Assembly: GCA_947561585.1 (NCBI GenBank)
Contig: CANNZV010000321.1
Coordinates: 186,001 to 250,000, forward strand
Origin: Caprella mutica
Lineage: Eukaryota; Arthropoda; Malacostraca; Amphipoda; Caprellidae
Length of the DNA: 64,000 nucleotides
Direction of reading: 5' to 3'
Position numbers and translations under genes: made by a program. Under the pieces are notes generated by a model, which saw only the letters and a program-made list of their open reading frames with translations, did not search any database and was not told the origin of the DNA. Within the stretch, counting starts at the first letter, position 1. Each line of letters begins with the position of its first letter. Below, in pieces: positions 49,501-58,322 of the stretch.

Positions 49501-52500
49501 CATTGTCATCGGTTTATGACCAAAGAAGAATGGCCACCGAGATCCTTTGCTTTGAATGTTTGTGTGGTCTGTCTTGGAGATAAAGATTGCGCTACCCATA
49601 TGACTTGGATAAACGATTGTTGAAGGCTTGCATAGATAAAAATTTACCAAAATATTTTCCATGCCACGATTCATGATTTTCCTCGCAGATTTAGCGCTTT
49701 TATTAAATCAATAGATCACCAAAGTTCCTTCTTAGATTATCGGCGAAATATTCCTATGTTATTCGTACGGGAGAAAAGTAGGTGGTAAAACATCCCTTAC
49801 AGCTGACTTTACTTACGCTTGGAAAATTCTAAGTCGATTCCTAATATCTAAACGCATTCATTAATAAAAAGTTCATCGTAATGTGTATTCAAATAAAAAA
49901 AGTTAGGAGCAATTTGATTAGAAATAACGTCAATTTAGAGACAAATCCGTAAATTAGGTAACCTGTACAACATATTTTTACGCGAGAAATTTGAAAGATT
50001 GGTTACCAAATAACGTAAAGTTCTACAGTTTTGGGAGTATATCTTATTATTGAAGTAATTTTATTTATTTTATAACTTTTCTATCTTAGAATAGGATTCA
50101 GAAACCTAAGTATTAGGTTTAGGTATGTATTATTACAAGATTAAAGATATAATATAATACAAAATAACTACATAGTTAGTTTCAAAACATGATATCAATC
50201 ATATCACTATCATAATTATATTTATTTTAATTGATATAAGATAAAATAATATATAGTAGGCTAACTAGTTTCAGAATTTTAATTACCTAACTAGGTATAT
50301 TTTATGAGTAACAAAGGTAGGTTCACTGTACCTACTTTCCCCATACCTAGTTCGGTTTCAGAATCCTATCCTATGATAGAAAGGGTATAAAGTAAATAAC
50401 TGAGAGAATTTGATGTAATTTGGTAACCAATCTTTCAAATTTCTCGCGTAAAAATACGTTGTACAGGTTACCTAATTTACGGATTTGTCTCCTAATTGAC
50501 GTTATTTCTAATTAAATTGCTCATAACTTTTTTATTTGAATACACATTTCGATGAACTTTTTATTAATGAATGCGTTTAGATATTAGGTATCGATGTTTT
50601 ACCACCTACTTTTTCTCCCGTACGAATAATATAGTAGTTTTTCACCGATAATCTAAGAAGGAACCCAAATTACTTCACTTTGGTGGTCTATTGTCAATGA
50701 GCGACAATTTCAAATAGAGGATATTTTTTCCATTCGTATTTGCAGAAAAATGGTTTTTGTTTTATTTTTAGTAAATTTATATTTCTTTAACTGTATTTAC
50801 TGAACACCTTGTATAATATAAGATTTAATTTATAGAGTAACGTAGCTCCAAGAGAAAGTGGATCACAATTGCCAGTCACTGCTGTAATAGATGTAAGAGG
50901 CTTGAGAGTGAGCACGGAAGATATGGTGCTGAACATTGCCTTCAATATCACTACGTCGTGGAAGGACAACCGCCTGTCGTACCATAACCTCAAACAAGAT
51001 CAACGACTTAATCCGCTATTCACAAACGGTAGCGTGTGGGTGCCTTACGTAGCGTTTGTGAACACTTTGAACAACGATGGATCAGTGCTAGATGATAAGG
51101 CCTCATTATTTGCTGTCAAGAAGAAGCAGACTGGAAATTCTGTTCCATATCTTCCAGAAGAGGGTGAGCGCTGCATTTCTGAGATAAATATTGTGAATAT
51201 CCTATAGTGTGATATGTAATCAACATATTTAATCTAATTTCAGTCAAGATATATGATGGCACAGAGAATCCAATAGTGAGTCACCGGCAATACCAGTCAA
51301 CATTCACTTGTGATTTCGATCTGTCTCTTTACCCATTCGACGAACAGAATTGCTACATTGAGCTCCATTTGAGAATGATGGGTGCTGCCTATTTCACAGA
51401 CACTAGAGCAGATTACTCAGGCTCTACCAAACTACTTGAGTACACTGTAGGTGAAGTGACGGTAGTAGACACTACGGATAAAACTAGATTAAAGGTAGCT
51501 ACAAAATTATAAAACCTATTATTTTTTGTTGCTCAGTGAAATTAAATTTTTGGTATTAAATGAATCCTACTCATTTTATCTATTAGAAATTCATTGTTAA
51601 TTCCTATTTCTTCTGCATATTAATGATTTACTCTTACACAGATCAGCATTCCCTTGAGCAGACGATACGGCTATGCATTCATTAATATCTACGTACCATC
51701 AATCACAATGCTAACCATCGGTTACCTAACTCTCTTCTTCAACATCACCATCTTCGATGCTAGGGTCATGACTGCACTCACCACTCTACTCGTCATGGCA
51801 ACACTCTTCTCTCAGGTATTGTTGACACTCTTGTTAACATTATATTGAGAAGCACTAAACTTTCTAACTTTTAGAACATCTTCAAAATATGTGGAATATT
51901 TTTTCCAAATCTGTATAATTATATAGTTATAATTTAGTGACATAAATTCATTAATAGGCCATAACAGTGGTTCCTTCACTATTTTCTTGTGGTTATAATT
52001 TATTTGAGGTTTTACGTCTGCTTCGATCATATTGTTGACGTATAAAGGAAATTAAACACAAGGAAGGGACTGCGGCTCAATGAAAAAAATTAACTACCAT
52101 CAGTCAGTGAAAATGCTTATTGATGCAGAAGAATTGCTTACCAAGTAATGTGACGAAAAAGGAAACAATCACCGGTGGCTTCATTTACGGATGGAAGAGG
52201 AAAATGAAGTGTACGAGTCTACCTCGTAGATCTCTACAAAATCTAAGGTCTCCCTGCAGATGTGCCTTCGCTAGGGTAAAATACATGGCAGAATCAAAGG
52301 AAATGGTGGATATGAGTCTGGGCCTTGTGAAGGGTCGGGGTATCACCCCAGAGCAGCGAACTGTCAGCTCTTCCTCCAAAAGAGAGAACGAATAGAGTTT
52401 GCGGCTGACCAGGTTGACTGTGTCACCCCACCTAAGCCAGAAATTCAGAGATATTATTTTCGACCCAAGTAAATAAGTAGGTTTCTAAATGTTAACATTT

Positions 52501-53086
52501 TACATGAAACTTTGATCACCACATATTTTATATCCGGCATAATTTGATATGTTTTACATATGTTACTAATATTGATTCATATAGCTTAAAATAATGTAGC
52601 TCTGATTATTACGTTAATATTGTCAGTTAATTCTTGAAATGTAATTTTGTCTTGTTATCTTAGGTTGCAGCCTCTCTACCCAAAACATCTTACTTCAAGT
52701 CGGTGGACATTTGGCTGCTTTTCTGCATCTTCGTAACGTTCCTCATCATCGTGTTCCACATCCTGATAGATAAGAAGGAGAGTCTGAGTACTGTGGTGAT
52801 AGAGGAGACTAGTGACGAGGCAGAGGAGCAACACAGGAGAAGGGTGAGCGTTCAGCCAATTCACTCAGAGAATGGCTTCGTAGGTCCTGTGTTCCACACA
52901 ATGAGTCACTCCAACTCCACACACAAAGATGATAACAAGAAGAAACTTCTAATGAGAATATTCAAATTGAAGACGAGTAGTGACTATGAATACCTTGGCA
53001 GGATAATAATATCTTCAGTCATTGTCATATTCAATATCATTTACTGGCTCGATATTTTTGTAGTAAGAGATGTAAAAATTAATTAA
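40474..53086 (+). CDS. Cys-loop receptor with pentraxin, C-type lectin and LDLa ectodomains
   Basis: Eight exons (40474-40522, 43728-43955, 44043-44790, 44875-45307, 50836-51163, 51244-51494, 51642-51815, 52664-53086) join at GT-AG borders with matching phases into 2,634 nt, 877 residues. Order: signal peptide (1-16); pentraxin/LamG-like domain (about 45-212, paired Cys in LSVCLRF and YSVCLTF); C-type lectin domain (about 226-350, NEPNG motif); LDLa (442-476, six Cys, DCRDHSDED); Cys-loop receptor ligand-binding domain (487-680, 13 residues between C618 and C632); TM1 690-713, TM2 from 721, TM3 753-771, TM4 849-869. It should act as a pentameric ligand-gated channel at the cell surface; the ligand is unknown. 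The pore start DARV keeps the Ala-Arg of anion channels but has Asp where Pro is usual. The model is mine; transcription was not tested. Confidence 0.88.
41580..41840. repeat. Poly-C tracts in receptor intron 1
   Basis: Runs of C at 41,588-41,602 and 41,825-41,840 bracket an AT-rich stretch with CCGG-containing flanks (CCCCGGACATATACCCCC and CCCCAACCGGACAGC). They resemble the homopolymer tracts at 48,861-48,899 and 55,626-55,638. Exact lengths may be assembly-limited. Confidence 0.6.
42288..42841. mobile_element. 554-bp MITE flanked by TTAA
   Basis: Ends AGGGATAGTAAAGTCA and (reverse complement) AGGGGCAGTACAGTCA. TTAA is present at 42,284-42,287 and 42,842-42,845. It is non-coding and sits in intron 1 of the receptor gene. 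The TTAA duplication suggests a piggyBac-mobilised element. Confidence 0.7.
43090..43320. repeat. Dispersed repeat, copy in intron 1
   Basis: Shares AAATTCAAATT..AATCAAAACCAAGAGTG, TCTTCAGC and GACCTTAGTT..ATAATATTATGTAATAA blocks with 48,050-48,260 and 53,950-54,100. It is a worn copy of the element at 47,689-48,283. Confidence 0.6.
43324..43710. mobile_element. Word-ended element with C-rich core, in intron 1
   Basis: Inverted ends share GTCCGACGCCYCATTAGTCC followed by GACA; the right end has one extra GTCC word. The core CACCCCCGAACCCCCTGTCA, then CATGAAGTGTGCAG, lies at 43,415-43,465. Flanks GTATAATCA and TCATAATCA match at 7 of 9 positions, a possible worn 9-bp duplication. Its right end stops 17 bp before receptor exon 2. 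Confidence 0.6.
43728..43955 (+). CDS. Receptor exon 2 (start of pentraxin-like domain)
   Basis: Acceptor ATTATTCAG, donor GTGAGC. It encodes EILRTSADIVSSEE through GTRPVLHI, including LPLSVCLRFQFESLN, the first strand and first conserved cysteine of a pentraxin fold. The upstream ATG in this open frame lies in the end of an inverted-repeat element and is not the start. Confidence 0.82.
44043..44790 (+). CDS. Receptor exon 3 (pentraxin and C-type lectin domains)
   Basis: Acceptor TTTTTTTTCAG, donor GTGAAG. It encodes the second pentraxin half (WYSVCLTFDMQTASFYLDGD, YIGNLTQVNIWQKQLS) and most of a C-type lectin domain (FTEATLICEGFGGELATPTT, WAQNEPNGINFENCGG). The EPN triplet is the mannose-type calcium site. 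The usual WND partner is replaced by DAD, so sugar binding is uncertain. Confidence 0.88.
44875..45307 (+). CDS. Receptor exon 4 (lectin end and LDLa module)
   Basis: Acceptor TTCATTTTCAG, donor GTTTGA (non-consensus after GT, the weakest border in the model). It completes the lectin domain (RCPICIIEHG) and then encodes a linker and a canonical LDL-receptor class A module with six cysteines and the calcium-binding DCRDHSDED. It ends in phase 0, matching exon 5. Confidence 0.85.
45552..48915. mobile_element. 3.4-kb hAT-like element in receptor intron 4
   Basis: Ends CAGGGGCGTATCTA and (reverse complement) CAGGCGTGTATACA. The flanks CAGATCGG (45,544-45,551) and CAGATCAG (48,916-48,923) match at 7 of 8. 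The interior has several inverted or direct copies of a block around ATTTTTAAATTGCGAATT (45,715, 46,765, 46,930, 48,700), and a large inverted pair (about 46,470-46,610 against 47,300-47,420). Open frames of 60-119 codons inside match nothing I know and carry no transposase motif. Confidence 0.7.
47689..48283. mobile_element. MITE nested in the hAT-like element
   Basis: Ends AAAGGTCCCCTCCAAG and (reverse complement) AAATGTCCTCTCCAGG. Partial relatives lie at 43,090-43,320, 53,820-54,125 (right part) and 56,660-56,830 (left part). The AAAGGTYCYCTCCA end also resembles the MITEs at 24,789 and 28,187. Confidence 0.7.
49372..49642. repeat. Palindrome in receptor intron 4
   Basis: CCATCAACAATCGTTTATCC, then CAAGACAGATCACACAAA and GGTGGCCATTCTTCT, pair with their complements at 49,500-49,630. 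Arms are about 110 bp with a spacer of about 50 bp. An 82-codon minus-strand frame over the right arm is part of the palindrome. Confidence 0.82.
49705..50690. mobile_element. Large palindromic fold-back element in intron 4
   Basis: Arms of about 350-400 bp. TTCCTTCTTAGATTATCGG, GTACGGGAGAAAAGTAGGTG, TAACCTGTACAAC and GAAATTTGAAAGATTGGTTA on the left each have their complement on the right. It ends about 145 bp before receptor exon 5. A single-stranded transcript of this intron could fold into a very long hairpin. Confidence 0.85.
50836..51163 (+). CDS. Receptor exon 5 (ligand-binding domain, first half)
   Basis: Acceptor TAATTTATAG, donor GTGAGCG. It encodes QLPVTAVIDVRGLRVSTED, a W in TTSWKDNRL, and GSVWVPYVAFVN, which occupies the loop A region (WVPY instead of WxPD). 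NITT and NGS are possible N-glycosylation sites. It follows a 5.5-kb intron rich in transposons. Confidence 0.87.
51244..51494 (+). CDS. Receptor exon 6 (Cys-loop)
   Basis: Acceptor TAATTTCAG, donor GTAGCT. It contains the signature loop CDFDLSLYPFDEQNC, with the invariant aromatic-Pro-Phe-Asp and 13 residues between the cysteines, followed by IELHLRMMG. Confidence 0.92.
51642..51815 (+). CDS. Receptor exon 7 (TM1 and TM2)
   Basis: Acceptor CTCTTACACAG, donor GTATTG, 58 codons, phase 0 at both ends. The SRRYGYAFINIYVPS block is typical of the start of TM1. TM2 reads DARVMTALTTLLVMATLFSQ, with the conserved leucine at position 9'. Confidence 0.92.
51990..52445 (+). repeat. Dispersed repeat, copy in receptor intron 7
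   Basis: Homologous to 3,590-3,860 (GTCTGCTTC, CAGTCAGTGA, ATGGAAGAGGAAAATGAAG). A 91-codon frame at 52,120-52,395 is less AT-rich than its surroundings and extends past the homologous part, so this copy preserves more of the element. I recognise no protein family in it. Confidence 0.6.
52664..53086 (+). CDS. Receptor exon 8 (TM3, cytoplasmic loop, TM4, stop)
   Basis: Acceptor GTTATCTTAG. It encodes VAASLPKTSYFKSVDIWLLF (end of TM2, TM3), an acidic then basic cytoplasmic loop of about 75 residues, and TM4 (IISSVIVIFNIIYWLDIF). It stops at TAA after VRDVKIN. The FNIIYW ending resembles anion-type Cys-loop subunits. Confidence 0.92.
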   Translation, partial: VAASLPKTSYFKSVDIWLLFCIFVTFLIIVFHILIDKKESLSTVVIEETSDEAEEQHRRRVSVQPIHSENGFVGPVFHTMSHSNSTHKDDNKKKLLMRIFKLKTSSDYEYLGRIIISSVIVIFNIIYWLDIFVVRDVKIN

Positions 53087-53819
53087 GAAAGAGAAAATTA
53101 AAAAACACTAAAAATCATATAATATAATCAACTTAGAAAGTAGATGTCACTTGTAAGTAATAAATTATACCAAATGAAATTGTTTTATAAATAGAGTGGT
53201 ATTCTATTATTATGATTTAAATTATCCACAAGGAAAATATCTATCCTTACAGTTGGTAGACAAAAAACCCTAACAAGTCCCACATCAGAGATGTAGCAAG
53301 TTCTATTTTGACACCATTATACTAAATCATCATAAAATACTATATTATAGTGGGTTCCAGGAAATTTCGGTCTCAGTTTATAATGGTGTTATTAAAGAAC
53401 AGCAATAGAAAAAGTTGAAATTATGAGCACTAAAATGTGTAGTTTATTTAATAAAAGCGGAAAACATCATTAACCGTTGTTAAATGATACGTAACATTAG
53501 TAATTTTGACATTTATTTATCATGAGTAGGCTTGTGACAATATGCACTAGAAAATAGTGCACATTTAATAATTTGCATATGGATATATTTTCATGCATAT
53601 GCATATAATTTTTTGCATATGCATTTAATTATATGCAATGGATTTTGTGTATGCAGAAATTCAATATGTACATTTGAAACATAACTTTTACATAATTTCT
53701 TCTACAGGAGTGATAAGCAAATTATTGGAAAAAATCTGTTTGTTATATTTAATTATAACATTGTATTTGAGGCAAGTAGAATATTTTCACATGGAATGTA
53801 TTGTTATGTACACTTGTCA

Positions 53820-54125
53820 ACAAGGTTTTAGGTATAATAAATCCATTTAGTTTTTGTGTAAAGGTATAAAATTGGATAAAATAATTATAGAAACGTTTAT
53901 ATACTTTAAAAAACAATTATTATCTCAAACGAAGTCCAAAACGCATTATTTGTTTATAAAATTCAAATTTGAAATCAAAACAAAGAGTGTACAATCTTCT
54001 TCTTCAGCGTCAGGTTTGTGATTCGTACGATTGTTCCACACAAAGTATTAAAACTTTATAGTAGACCTTAGTTCTATAATATTATGTAATAAACTTATTT
54101 TTCTCCGGAGTCTAGAGAGGACCTT
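53820..54125. repeat. Dispersed repeat, copy near 54 kb
   Basis: Closely similar to 47,930-48,283 (TAATAAATCCATTTA, GAAACGTTTATATACTTT, AACAAAGAGTGTACAATCTT, and the AGAGAGGACCTTTA end). Confidence 0.75.
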
Positions 54126-54361
54126 TAAATTCCCGTTCCATGCACGAAGTCTTTTATCTTTGTCCATTCTTTCTATCAGTATTACTATCTTTTGTTTTAT
54201 CTCTGGTGAATGATGGTACTATTTTGTTACCATGAAGTACAGCAATATATATTTTAAATCTTTTACGAAGCACTATACTACTTGCTCTCCACAACTGCAT
54301 ATAATCAAAGGAGCCCCATTAAAGCGACTAACATCAGCTTCGACCCTACTTTCGAATGTAA

Positions 54362-54952
54362 AGCCCGTATTACACTATGGCGCTCGCCATAGCGGTGTTG
54401 TCTCTCTCTACAGATATGGCGCTCACCATACTCAAAATTGCTATTACACTGGAAGAGCCGATATGGCGGTGATCGTGCATTGAAATTTAGGGAAAATTGA
54501 AAAATTTACTATGAAATGAATCGTACCAATAAAATTCGATGTCATCACGAATATATATTCAGTTAATTGTCTTTTTGATAGTTGTGTGAAACAATTCCAT
54601 GCGTATATATTAAAAAGTTTAATTTCATTGATTGTATGGCAACACTGGACACTACACAGAAGCGTTCATTCTTTTTTTGTATCGCGCAGTAGCCGTACAA
54701 AGTCTTAAATAACTTTTAAAATGAAACAAAATACATTTTCCACTACTTCAAATCTCTTTAGCAGGTTTCAGTGACAATTTCATCACCTCTAAAACGGTGG
54801 CGGTGTTCGTTCTATCGCGCAGTGAACGATCTTAATTTCGTGGTGCTCGCCAAGACATTTTTCGCTATTAGAGAGAAAAGGGGCGGAGTTAGAGAGAAAA
54901 ATAACAAAATTGTGGCGACCGCCATAGCGAGCGCCACAGTGTAATACGGGCT
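54362..54952. mobile_element. PIF/Harbinger-like MITE
   Basis: Ends AGCCCGTATTACACTATGGC and (reverse complement) AGCCCGTATTACACTGTGGC, continuing as CGCTCGCCATAGCGG-type words. TAA flanks both sides (54,359-54,361 and 54,953-54,955), the 3-bp duplication of PIF/Harbinger elements. Non-coding. Confidence 0.75.
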
Positions 54953-56197
54953 TAAAGCATGTTGTTAATAATGACTTGTAGCTACGAAATAATATCACTT
55001 TAGACATACACATGATGGCTATGGTAGGTTACGAATTATATGTCATTACTACATCTTCGGTCATAAAAGAAAAAACAATACAAAGATTATCATTATTACA
55101 CAGTGCTATCTAATAACAATTTTTATATAGTTTTTTCTTGTGTCCGAAGATGTAGTACTGACCCATAATTCGGAACTTACCATGTGTTATATATAAAGTA
55201 AGAGTAATTTATAGGTGTTCGTATTTCTAATAAAAGAATTGAACTTAGCTGCACGTCGAAGCAACCCTTCCTCAAAACATAATGAGGAAGAAAGTCTGTT
55301 TCAGTTCATTTTATATTTACTTTCTTCATATCCATATACATTCTTTTGTTAATTTGAATTACTGCACTTATTCATTTCTATTTTAGCAATTATTTTGCAT
55401 ATATACATTTCTATTTGATTTTTTTGAAATGCATATATGCATTTTGAAATGCATATGCAGTTTCTCATTTGCATATGAACTTTTTTATTTGCATATGCAG
55501 TTTCAAATGCATATGCAAGTTTTATATGCATATGCATTATATGCAATGTCACAACCCTAATCATGAGATTTGAGCGGAAATTTTGGTCTCGGGTAAAAGT
55601 AAGACTTATGAATTATATGTATTAGGGGGGGGGGGGGGTTACCACCCCCCAAACCCCCCCTGCCAGGTTTTTAAACAATCAAGAAGTGTGCAGTACAACA
55701 AACTACATAACGGTCATGATGTTGAGAGGTCATTTATAATTCTGAGACAGAAATTTCAAGACCGAATATTCCGAGACCGAAATTTCCGGCCACCATTATA
55801 GTGCTATGAAAATCCTCTAAATTGGTTAATGTATTTATAAACAATGATCAAAACAATAGCTGAAACTAGTACTAATAGAGTTCGAATAACATAATATAAC
55901 TTAGTGTTAATATGTAACAATGCCATCCTCACTTAAGATATGACGCTGCACATTGATACTGAAATACGTTACCACATAAATCATATCTTAACACTTTCAC
56001 TCTCGCCCTACTTTTCAATTTAAGGACAAAAATCACAGACGTCTATACTCGATAGCTTTCCATATTTCACAGAGCATGAAAACGGCGACACGAGAAGAGA
56101 CGTCAGTGACGTTATTGCTTAGGACTATATACGAGGGAATCATCATTCCAAGTTTGTTTAATTTCAAGACTGTTGTGAACCAGCTATAACTGTATAC

Positions 56198-56871
56198 AGG
56201 TAGGCTCCACTTTTATTACCAAAATCAAGACTCAGTCTTATTTCAAATAGTAATAAGAAAGAGACATAACCCGAAGTTATTATATAATTGTAACTCCTCA
56301 AAATTTTCATTTTCTATGAGCTAGATTAAAAGAAAAAGGTTTTGAGATTAAAGTTCAAAGTAGTGAATGAATTAAAAATTATTGAGATTCAACTACAATC
56401 AGTACAGGTGAGTAATTAGTTTGATACTTTGATTTATGAGATTGTGTTACATTGAACAAACAGTATTTTTATGCACTGTCAAATATTTTTGGCAATAGAG
56501 TAATTTCAGAGTTATCGGACGTTTCTATAGTTTTGGACGCATAAAAAACATATAATAATTGTTCTCTACGTTCATTTTAATTTGTGTTCATGATAGCTGC
56601 AAAAACTAAAAAGAAATCAAACTAATTAGTCTATAGTTATACTGATTGAGAGTTAAAGGTGCCATCCAAGTAATTTTTTATGGTTTCATTCAATGAGGCT
56701 TGGCTATGTTTCTTATCGTTTTGCTGTGAATCCCATGAAATTTGGTAGCATATTTATAATTTTATATGGTTTCAAGATTTTTATAATCAAAACTCTGCAA
56801 TTGCTACCCATTATTTTGGGTCACGTCCTGCAATTATTTCAGGTTTTATAAAAGCGGGGCCGTCTGTATTG
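56198..56871. mobile_element. MITE with CAGGTAGGCTCCACTTTTAT ends
   Basis: Left CAGGTAGGCTCCACTTTTAT and right (reverse complement) CAGACGGCCCCGCTTTTATA, each next to TA. This suggests a TA duplication and a Tc1/mariner-type origin. The interior is homologous (reversed) to 20,640-20,990 and to part of 22,070-22,440. The segment 56,660-56,830 is a fragment of the 47,689 family. Confidence 0.55.
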
Positions 56872-57364
56872 CATTCTTCTTTCAACTATAAAATAGAATT
56901 CACCAAGATGCACATTTGTGTCAATTAAGCATGATTGTTATTGGCATCTGCGATCGCGAAAGTGTTAAAGAATTTCTAGTGTAGCACCATTCCAATCAAT
57001 AGAAAACTGATAGCTAGTTAGTTAGTATTTATTCCTGAAGTATATTTCCTCATAAAAATATAGCTATTAAAAATAATATCTTTTAGGTTTAAGTTATAAT
57101 AGCAGTCAAGGTACTAAAAAGTCACGATGTCACCACCACAATGATTCCCTTTCTAATTCAATAAAAAATAATGTTCGATAGAAAATATCATTCACGAACT
57201 ATCTCATTTTAAGACGGTTTTGAATCAATGGACGTTTGCATGAGGATGGTATGAGTATTACTTAAAATATTACACTATCGAAATAGAACATTAAAAAAAT
57301 TAAGTGCATATTTTTCTCTTGCCGTTTTCACGAGAAAAGGAAATCTTAGAACAACCAACTGATA

Positions 57365-58153
57365 TCATTTACCATTAACTGGCAAAAGCCTTGGTTTGGG
57401 AATGATTTCTAATTTCTCACAGCTAATCCATTTTTGTATTTGAAGTGATATTTCATTAGCATCACTCCAATGTATTACTTTAGAAGTTATTTCTTTACCT
57501 ATTGCCTTCTTCAATTCAATTTGTTTAACTAAACTGTAGCCCTGCCTTGCAAAGAGCACATCTGTCTGCTGCAGACAAAGGCCTGGACAGAAGTCGTTTT
57601 TCCCATCCCCAATGTACCCAATGAAACTATACTCTGTCCCTTCACTTGATTTAGCATTCACAAAATTAGTGAGTATTTCACCTTTACACATGTTAATCTC
57701 ACTTAAATTGCACCAGTCCTGCTTGTGAAACATTCGAATATTCAGCAAGCCATCCTCATCAAAGTAGGCCTCATTGGTAAATATTCTATCAAATACATGA
57801 GCACATTTGTTGTGTTCCAAAATGGAGTTAATGAAAATGCTATTTGAATCCGATATTATTAGACAATCTACTCTTTTCTTGTCAATTTGAAGAAGGAATT
57901 CTAACATGCACGGGGTGAAACTCAAATCTTTTAAACAAGATAAATAATCCTCTTCCATACAACCTTCACTGTGTAAGATTTTGAAAATTTCTTGCATATA
58001 TATAGTCCATCCATTATTTTTGTACAAGTCTTCTAAGCCAGGAGGCTTACCACCCTTAAATAATTTATATATGGCAGTGTCGCTGTTAGCATCGATGACT
58101 GTGTGGTCGAAGTCGAAGGCAAGCAGAATTTTCTTGGTATATTCCTCAATATT
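57365..58153 (-). CDS. PHOSPHO1/2-type HAD phosphatase, main exon
   Basis: This minus-strand exon (acceptor TTAATTTACAG) encodes 262 residues to the TAG stop. Near its start is KILLAFDFDHTVIDANSD, HAD motif I with nucleophile and acid aspartates and the DxNSD continuation specific to PHOSPHO1/PHOSPHO2. Motif II is CLIISDSNSIFINSIL, a lysine lies in INMCKGEIL (motif III), and GYIGDGKNDFCPG is motif IV. PHOSPHO1 hydrolyses phosphocholine and phosphoethanolamine, PHOSPHO2 pyridoxal phosphate; the sequence does not decide between them. Human PHOSPHO2 is about 241 residues and starts next to motif I, so this exon covers the whole fold. No ATG precedes motif I here, so a short first exon to the right is missing from my model. 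Confidence 0.9.
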   Translation of the reverse strand, partial: NIEEYTKKILLAFDFDHTVIDANSDTAIYKLFKGGKPPGLEDLYKNNGWTIYMQEIFKILHSEGCMEEDYLSCLKDLSFTPCMLEFLLQIDKKRVDCLIISDSNSIFINSILEHNKCAHVFDRIFTNEAYFDEDGLLNIRMFHKQDWCNLSEINMCKGEILTNFVNAKSSEGTEYSFIGYIGDGKNDFCPGLCLQQTDVLFARQGYSLVKQIELKKAIGKEITSKVIHWSDANEISLQIQKWISCEKLEIIPKPRLLPVNGK

Positions 58154-58322
58154 CTGTAAATTAAAACAACTGTATTATTGCTACATCTCAAGAAGTAAAT
58201 TAATCAAAAGTTAGGTAACTGAATAAGAAGCAGAAAGTTATTTGAAAGGATTACACAATAAATTGATAATTTTAAATCAAATTTATGTAAACTTGAAGTA
58301 GGTAGAGATAATGGTTGTGAAG

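Larger units (their letters stand above)
53527..55559. mobile_element. 2.0-kb hAT-like element with ATGCAT-rich ends
   Basis: Ends TAGGCTTGTGACAATATGCA and (reverse complement) TAGGGTTGTGACATTGCATA. ATCATGAG is duplicated exactly at 53,519-53,526 and 55,560-55,567. Both subterminal regions are packed with GCATATGCAT words. No transposase is seen. It carries a dispersed repeat (53,820-54,125) and a Harbinger-like MITE. Confidence 0.82.
53339..55804. mobile_element. Word-ended element with C-rich core, split by a hAT
   Basis: Left end holds CAGGAAATTTCGGTCTCAG. The right end holds the inverted CCGAGACCGAAATTTCCGG and further words (AAGACCGAATATTCC, GAGACAGAAATTTC). The core CACCCCCCAAACCCCCCCTG, then CAAGAAGTGTGCAGTACAAC, lies at 55,640-55,700. 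Flanks TCATAAAAT and TATGAAAAT match at 7 of 9. Removing the hAT at 53,527-55,559 leaves an element of about 425 bp. Confidence 0.65.

Noticed and set aside
49426..49674. 82-codon minus-strand frame
   Set aside because: One arm of a palindrome; no protein family recognised.
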